From the NCBI GenBank assembly GCA_964571135.1, contig CAZMZW010000005.1, positions 1-64,000 of the forward strand: a stretch of DNA of 64,000 nt. Reading direction: 5' to 3'. Below the pieces are notes generated by a model. It was not told the origin of the DNA and searched no databases. It worked only from the letters and a program-made list of their open reading frames with translations. Positions 59,292-64,000 of the stretch are shown here, piece after piece (position 1 is the first letter of the stretch; each line of letters opens with the position of its first letter). Made by a program: the position numbers and the translations under genes. The stretch is from CAZMZW01 sp964571135. GTDB taxonomy: Bacteria > Chloroflexota > Anaerolineae > Anaerolineales > Anaerolineaceae.

Positions 59292-60221
59292 ATGGTGCAA
59301 ATTAAATTCAAACCAGTATTATTCAGTTTGATCCTTGTAGGTACCTTATTAATATCCTGCAGCAGCGGATTGACATCTAAAACGGCAGTCGAGACAGTTC
59401 CTCCTGCCAAACAGTATGCAGACGCCACCCAGACTCAGGCGGTCGTTGCCTCAACGCAGGCAGCTCTGCCTTCACCAACAATAGCAACAACACCGCAGTT
59501 CATGCCCGAGGACTGGCGCCTCTGGCCGGTGATTCCGGAAGTCACAGCAAAGGCCAGGGAGATCTATAAGAAAGGGATAGCACTGGGCAATAATCCGCGT
59601 GCTTTTTCAAAAATTGGAGACTGCCAGAATTTGAAGAACTCATTTTTGGGATTATATGATATTAAAGGAAGGTTTGACCCGGAAGGCAGGGTCAAGCCGT
59701 ATTTGGATACCATTGATAATTTCAAAGGATACTGGAACCGCGATGGAGAATCGGCAAAATTTGGTTTTACCGCGGCTTCACCGCTTTCACCCATCTGGTC
59801 CAACCCGGATGACTGCCTTCCGGAGGAGAACCCGATGGAATGCGAACTGCGCGTCACCAAGCCCAGCTTTGTGATGATCAGCCTGGAATTTTATTTTAAA
59901 GGACGTACGGTAGAAATCTATGAACGCTACATGCGTCAGATCATCGAATATGTAATTTCACAGGGTGCAGTGCCGATCCTTTCCACCAAGGCGGATAATA
60001 TGGAAAAGGATTACAGTATCAATCTGACTACAGCCAGGCTGGCCTATGAATATAACCTGCCGATGTGGAATTTCTGGCTGGCTGCCCAACCGCTGGGCGA
60101 TCATGGGATTGATCTCCAGAGGGACGGCTTTCATATTACCGTACAGGGTTGGAACGAACGGTCCTTCACCTTCCTGCAAACACTGGATCATCTCTGGAAA
60201 GGATTGCGGGATATTAAATAA
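59292..60221 (+). CDS. SGNH/GDSL-hydrolase-like lipoprotein
   Basis: A 309-residue lipoprotein: a hydrophobic signal (residues about 8-21) ends in the lipobox LLISC, followed by a low-complexity Ser/Thr/Pro/Ala linker to about residue 70. The rest looks like an SGNH hydrolase: RAFSKIGDCQNLKNSF in place of the GDS block, FVMISLEFYFKG in the middle and HGIDLQRDGFHIT as the catalytic Asp/His block near the C-terminus. The serine nucleophile is not in its usual setting (GDC instead of GDS), so activity is uncertain. It is convergent with the secreted protein gene at 60366. Confidence 0.75.
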   Translation: MVQIKFKPVLFSLILVGTLLISCSSGLTSKTAVETVPPAKQYADATQTQAVVASTQAALPSPTIATTPQFMPEDWRLWPVIPEVTAKAREIYKKGIALGNNPRAFSKIGDCQNLKNSFLGLYDIKGRFDPEGRVKPYLDTIDNFKGYWNRDGESAKFGFTAASPLSPIWSNPDDCLPEENPMECELRVTKPSFVMISLEFYFKGRTVEIYERYMRQIIEYVISQGAVPILSTKADNMEKDYSINLTTARLAYEYNLPMWNFWLAAQPLGDHGIDLQRDGFHITVQGWNERSFTFLQTLDHLWKGLRDIK

Positions 60222-60244
60222 TTGGAATTAACCAGGGGGTGGGT

Positions 60245-60296
60245 CCATACCATTATTTATTCTCAAGCAATTTTTTTCTTTATGGTATGGTTTTCT
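60245..60296 (+). terminator. Possible terminator of the SGNH-like lipoprotein gene
   Basis: A 9-bp inverted repeat CCATACCAT/ATGGTATGG (60245-60253 with 60282-60290) lies 23 bases after the stop and is followed by TTTTCTTACTTT. The loop is long (28 bases), so efficiency is uncertain. Confidence 0.45.
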
Positions 60297-60365
60297 TACT
60301 TTGAATGGTGCGTACGATCACTTTGGTCGAAATGACAGGTTACGGAAGTAGCACTATTAATTATT

Positions 60366-61751
60366 TCAGCGCACTTCTTTGATCTCTAAATTCGAATAGG
60401 CAATGTTTTCCTCTTCTGGATTTTTACCTGCCTTGGTGAAGAAACCGCTGCGCCCGAATACCAGTTTGTATGTGTCATCCTGTAAATTGGCTACCTGTTT
60501 TCCATTGATATAAAAAGAAATCGTTGAACCCACGCAATCCAGGCGTAATTGGTTGATTGCTCCACCCGTGAGGATAGCCTTCGACTTGGTTTGTGCCAGC
60601 AGGGTTAAGGGGAGGTTGGGCGAATCGCGAAAAACTGAAAAAACACCGCTTTCACGGATGGCAGCGAAATACATGCCTTCCATGCTGGAGCGGCAGATCA
60701 GCCCTGCGTACATGGAGGACTTTATATTGTCCGGTTTTAGTACCACTGAAGCGCTGATGGAGACATCCCCCAAAGCAGGTTCAGTCTTGACCCCAATATA
60801 GCCAAATGGAACGACGGAAGAGAAATGAAATCCATCTGCAAGATATTTATTAAATGCACCGCTTAAACCGGTTTTTGGAAAATTTCCCAAATCACTGACC
60901 AAAGGATCACTTAAGACAAATCCGTTCTGCAGGGCAGTTTTATCCTGAGGGATATAGGCGTGCAGGTTATCTATATCCACGCTGCCGAAAGGTTTGTAAT
61001 ATTCTATTTCGGCAAACAGGGAGATCGAAGAGAGTTTGATTTCCTCATTGAGGTTGAAACGGGCAGCCAGGCTTTGATTGATATTCAGGTCACAGTTTCT
61101 TTCGCCGCAGGTCAATTGGATATGGTTGCTCTTTCCGACTGATTTGAGGAAAGGTGAATAATTCCAGTTCCAGCTTTTCACAATATGAATTTCATCTTCT
61201 GCCGCCTTTGTAATTCGGGTCAACAGGTTTTGTTCGAAGCGGTATTGCTGCCCTTTAAAACGCAGCGTATAGGTATGCGTGCTGTCAATACCGAGGACCA
61301 GGCCATAATTGTTCTGGTCGGGTTTGCCTGTAACTGGCTGCGAAACCAGGTCAGCCTCAATGCTAAAAAAGGCGGATGGCTGAATGGGTTGTGTAACCAG
61401 GATATATTTATAATGATCCTTTGCCTTCGGTGAAGTCAGAAAAGAAAATTTGCCATTTGAACAGGTATGAGTGAGACCATTTGTTTTGATTAAATCAACC
61501 GGGGACTGGCAAAAAGGGGAGGATGGATCATCAAATGTTTGGATGGGTATCAGATCATTTTCAACCAACGGATTTCCCTGGGGAGTGGGTGCCAATTCAA
61601 TCTTGGTTGGTGCTGAGGTTGGTGATAAGGTTTTTGGAGTAGTTGAGACACCAATTGTTGGAGTTGGTTGAACAAATGCGGAAAAAAGTAAGAATGCGGC
61701 CAGTAAAACAATGAGGTTGCCAGGTTTTGTGCTTTGTGATTTTTTTTCCAT
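60366..61751 (-). CDS. Secreted protein with two LamG/jelly-roll-like regions
   Basis: A 461-residue exported protein. An N-terminal hydrophobic segment (residues about 12-30) is followed by a Thr/Pro-rich linker to about residue 60. Two regions with concanavalin-like beta-sandwich sequence follow. The first has NYGLVLGIDSTHTYTLRFKG and the second SSMYAGLICRSSMEGMYFAA and RLDCVGSTISFYINGKQVAN. Both resemble DUF1080/LamG-type carbohydrate-binding folds. No catalytic residues were identified. There is no lipobox, so it may be released or anchored by the N-terminal helix. A role at the cell surface is inferred only from export and fold. Confidence 0.75.
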   Translation of the reverse strand: MEKKSQSTKPGNLIVLLAAFLLFSAFVQPTPTIGVSTTPKTLSPTSAPTKIELAPTPQGNPLVENDLIPIQTFDDPSSPFCQSPVDLIKTNGLTHTCSNGKFSFLTSPKAKDHYKYILVTQPIQPSAFFSIEADLVSQPVTGKPDQNNYGLVLGIDSTHTYTLRFKGQQYRFEQNLLTRITKAAEDEIHIVKSWNWNYSPFLKSVGKSNHIQLTCGERNCDLNINQSLAARFNLNEEIKLSSISLFAEIEYYKPFGSVDIDNLHAYIPQDKTALQNGFVLSDPLVSDLGNFPKTGLSGAFNKYLADGFHFSSVVPFGYIGVKTEPALGDVSISASVVLKPDNIKSSMYAGLICRSSMEGMYFAAIRESGVFSVFRDSPNLPLTLLAQTKSKAILTGGAINQLRLDCVGSTISFYINGKQVANLQDDTYKLVFGRSGFFTKAGKNPEEENIAYSNLEIKEVR

Positions 61752-61862
61752 TTTTATTCTCGTTGTACCCTGATTGATAGAGTTGACCGGAATACTATTT
61801 TGGTCCTGATGATCATTCCAAAGGCTGGTTTTTCTATTTATAATTCATCAGGTATTAATTCT

Positions 61863-63005
61863 ATGCTAAAAATACAAAAATCGGTAATGCCAATTATTTG
61901 CTCAGAATGCGGCCAAAGGTCTGAATTGGATCTGCATACCTGGCGCTGCGATAAATGCGGCGCGCCCTGGGAACCAGCCACGCAAAGCAAGCTTGATCCT
62001 TCAGCAATCCAATCCCAGTCGGCAAATCTCTGGCGGTACCAGGAATGGCTGGGATTGGATCCCGCCGCTGATCTCAGCCTGGGTGCAGGCTGGACACCGC
62101 TCTTACCGGCAACCTATGATGGGCATTCTGTTTTATTAAAAGCTGAGTTCCTTAATCCAACCGGTTCATTTAAAGATCGTGGAACTGAAGTGATGATCAA
62201 TGCATTTCATCGGCTGGGTGCCAGTCAGGTTGTTGAAGATTCCTCCGGTAATGCCGGGGCATCCCTGGCAGCCTATGCTGCTCGGGCAGGTATAAGTGCT
62301 GAGGTGTATGCGCCGGAGACGGCTTCCCCAACCAAACTTGCTCAGATTGAAATGTATGGCGCCAGGGTTAAGCGCATCCCTGGTCCGCGCGAGAATGCTT
62401 CCCGGGCGGTTAGCGAAGCGGTCAAAGCCGGAGCTGTGTATGCATCTCATGCTTTTAATCCGGCCTACCTCCTGGGACAACAGACGGCTGCGTGGGAGGT
62501 CTGGGAGCAGCTTGGGCGGAAAGCGCCTGATTTCTGGGTCATGCCGGTTGGGCAGGGCGGGCACTTGCTGGGCATCTGGATGGGATTCCAGCGGTTGTAC
62601 AAATCTGGATTGATTGAAAAGATGCCGCGGATGGTGGCTGTACAGGCAGCCAGTATGGCACCCATTGTGATGGCTTTTCAACAGCAAACCTCACAATTAG
62701 CAGAAATGGACCTGGATGCTAAAACGATCGCCGAAGGCGTCGTGGTGGCAAAGCCGGTGCGCTGGAAAAAAATGCTCTCTGAATATCAGCACAACAATTG
62801 GATCGGTGTTGCAGTACAGGAAGAGCAAATTCTACCCGCCCGCCAGCGCCTGGCGCACATGGGCTTTTTTGTCGAACCCACCAGTGCTCTGGTCATTGCC
62901 GCTTTACCTTCGGTTTTCCCATATGCCAAATCAGGCGATACTACTGTGGTCAGTCTTACCGGCAGCGGTTTGAAGGTCCCCATCCCGGTAAATTTGGGAA
63001 AATGA
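61863..63005 (+). CDS. Threonine synthase-like PLP enzyme with N-terminal zinc ribbon
   Basis: A 380-residue fold-type II PLP enzyme that would convert O-phosphohomoserine to threonine. An N-terminal zinc ribbon has C13, C16, C29 and C32 (CSECGQRS then CDKCG). The PLP lysine is K104 in NPTGSFKDRGTE. SSGNAGASLAAYAARAG holds the cofactor phosphate, and MPVGQGGHLLG and VSLTGSGLK are further hallmarks. A longer frame from 61800 has no better start. The N-terminus is uncertain between 61863 and 61887 because no strong ribosome site is visible. It is 10 bases upstream of the aminotransferase gene, so the two are an operon. Confidence 0.85.
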   Translation: MLKIQKSVMPIICSECGQRSELDLHTWRCDKCGAPWEPATQSKLDPSAIQSQSANLWRYQEWLGLDPAADLSLGAGWTPLLPATYDGHSVLLKAEFLNPTGSFKDRGTEVMINAFHRLGASQVVEDSSGNAGASLAAYAARAGISAEVYAPETASPTKLAQIEMYGARVKRIPGPRENASRAVSEAVKAGAVYASHAFNPAYLLGQQTAAWEVWEQLGRKAPDFWVMPVGQGGHLLGIWMGFQRLYKSGLIEKMPRMVAVQAASMAPIVMAFQQQTSQLAEMDLDAKTIAEGVVVAKPVRWKKMLSEYQHNNWIGVAVQEEQILPARQRLAHMGFFVEPTSALVIAALPSVFPYAKSGDTTVVSLTGSGLKVPIPVNLGK

Positions 63006-63015
63006 ACGGAGAATT

Positions 63016-64000
63016 ATGTCCGAAAATAAGGTAATTTCTTTTACTCGCGGCGTACCGCCCCCCGAAAGTTTACCAGTCTCACGCTTAGCACAGTGCGCCG
63101 ATGAAGTATTAAAGAAAGAAGGCGGGCTTGTCCTTCAATACGGGCATGCCGCCGGTTATCCGCCTTTGCGTGAGACCATTGCCGCGCAGGCCGGGGTCGA
63201 TTCAACTCGTGTTGTAATTGGGCAGGGTTCACTCCAGTTGTTGGATCATGTGGTGCGTTTGCTGGTCAAACCGGCCGATGTCGTTTTGGTGGAACAGCCT
63301 ACTTATGACCGCACGCTCACTCTTCTGCGCCGGGCAGGTGCACAGGTGATCGGGATTGACCTGGAAGAAGATGGCATTTCCATCGAGCTGCTTGAAAGTG
63401 AATTAAAAAAGGGGCTGAAGCCTGTCCTGTTCTATACGATCCCGGATTTTCAGAACCCCACCGGGAGTGTAATGAGCGACAGCAAACGGCGGCATTTATT
63501 GGAATTGGCCATTCGTTATGGATTCCTGGTTGTGGAAGATGCGCCTTATCGAGCATTACGCTATTCAGGTATAGCTTTGCCTTCGTTGTTTGAATTTGAC
63601 CGGGAGCATGTCCTGCAGATGTCCTCATTCAGTAAATTAATTAGTCCGGGGCTGCGTGTGGGGTATGCAGTTTTACCGCCCGCATTGGCTCCCAGGGTGA
63701 TCAAATTTGCTGAAGATACTTACATCAATGCGTCTTTTCTAAACCAAGCCATGGTCCACCGCTTCATTCAAAAGGGTTGGATGGATTCCCAGCTGGAAGC
63801 GCTCAAAAAACTTTACTCACAACGGCTGGATAGTCTCTTATTGGCTCTTGAGGAAAATATGAAAGAAAAGGGTGATTGGAATCATCCCCAGGGAGGTTTC
63901 TTTGTTAGTTTCACGGTCCGACGCGAGCTGGAGAATGCCGAATTATTACAGAATGCCGAAAAAGCGGGTTTGCGGTTAAGCGATGGGCGCGGCTTCTTCG
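63016..64000 (+). CDS. PLP-dependent aminotransferase (MocR/LysN-like), cut by window end
   Basis: The first 328 residues of a fold-type I aminotransferase. The frame is open to the last base, so the C-terminus is missing. The PLP-binding landmarks are GQGSLQLLDHVVRLL near residue 68, YTIPDFQNPTGSVMSD near residue 140, VVEDAPYRALRY and SSFSKLISPGLRVGY with the Schiff-base lysine K207. It resembles class I/II enzymes of the 2-aminoadipate/valine type and the aminotransferase half of MocR regulators, but it lacks a helix-turn-helix. GGAG precedes the ATG at 63016. It follows the threonine synthase-like gene by 10 bases. Confidence 0.88.
   Translation, partial: MSENKVISFTRGVPPPESLPVSRLAQCADEVLKKEGGLVLQYGHAAGYPPLRETIAAQAGVDSTRVVIGQGSLQLLDHVVRLLVKPADVVLVEQPTYDRTLTLLRRAGAQVIGIDLEEDGISIELLESELKKGLKPVLFYTIPDFQNPTGSVMSDSKRRHLLELAIRYGFLVVEDAPYRALRYSGIALPSLFEFDREHVLQMSSFSKLISPGLRVGYAVLPPALAPRVIKFAEDTYINASFLNQAMVHRFIQKGWMDSQLEALKKLYSQRLDSLLLALEENMKEKGDWNHPQGGFFVSFTVRRELENAELLQNAEKAGLRLSDGRGFF

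Noticed and set aside
1..64000. tRNA, rRNA and CRISPR genes
   Set aside because: I looked through the gaps between genes for T-loop-like GGTTCGAATCC sequence and for regular repeats and found none convincing. A tRNA scan would be decisive.

Overview
The window looks like chromosomal DNA of a moderate-GC anaerobic Chloroflexota bacterium, most likely of the Anaerolineae/Anaerolineales type. This is inferred from gene content, not from a marker gene: a large SARP/NB-ARC/TPR regulator, several Gfo/Idh/MocA oxidoreductases and ROK kinases, uroporphyrinogen-decarboxylase-like proteins inside sugar clusters, two DegV proteins, a compact tatA-tatB-tatC set and many small membrane or lipoprotein genes of unknown role. 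There is no rRNA, no tRNA that I could recognise and no CRISPR array.

Layout. 1-1420 is a complete IS3-family (IS150-like) insertion sequence whose left end coincides with base 1 of the window. 1442-6243 holds small membrane or hypothetical genes, a GyrI-like protein and an alpha/beta hydrolase. 6687-20671 holds a SARP-type regulator, a B12-binding radical SAM enzyme, a ferredoxin-ASKHA protein joined to a DUF89 protein, a methylthioadenosine/adenosylhomocysteine deaminase, a small PAS protein, a HAD-IIA phosphatase, a class II aldolase, a UroD-like protein and a ROK kinase. 20744-34608 is a carbohydrate-utilisation region: a TIM-barrel epimerase, three Gfo/Idh/MocA oxidoreductases, a GntR/UTRA repressor, a SIS-domain sugar isomerase or deglycase, a second ROK kinase, a complete ABC sugar importer (lipoprotein, double ATPase, two permeases) and a second UroD-like protein. 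34654-36294 is a two-gene phospholipid cassette (CDP-alcohol phosphatidyltransferase and LPLAT acyltransferase).

36816-45925 is, in my view, the most interesting block. On the minus strand, in order of transcription, it encodes a SorC-family regulator, E1 alpha, E1 beta and E2 of a 2-oxoacid/acetoin dehydrogenase, GutM, a full glucitol-type PTS (IIC, IIC2, IIB, IIA), an NAD(P)-dependent oxidoreductase with a SAF domain, and a class II aldolase homologue that has lost all three zinc histidines. SrlE is split into two genes in inverted order, sorbitol-6-phosphate dehydrogenase is absent, and closely related CACAT(A)TGTG palindromes lie upstream of both the regulator and gutM. Together this suggests a polyol PTS pathway that differs from the sorbitol paradigm and feeds a dedicated dehydrogenase complex.

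46469-50477 holds a HAD phosphatase and a nagA-Gfo-Gfo amino-sugar operon. 50558-54137 holds a radical SAM/HhH protein, DegV and the Tat translocase genes. 54361-55325 is an AT-rich FkbM methyltransferase gene followed by a diverged copy of the tatC 3' end, which looks like an insertion or duplication scar. 55427-64000 holds two zinc-ribbon proteins, a QueG-like iron-sulfur protein, a second DegV, a DUF3795-like protein, two secreted or lipoprotein genes, a threonine synthase-like enzyme and a PLP aminotransferase cut off by the window end. All functional calls are from reading the protein sequences by eye; no database search was run.
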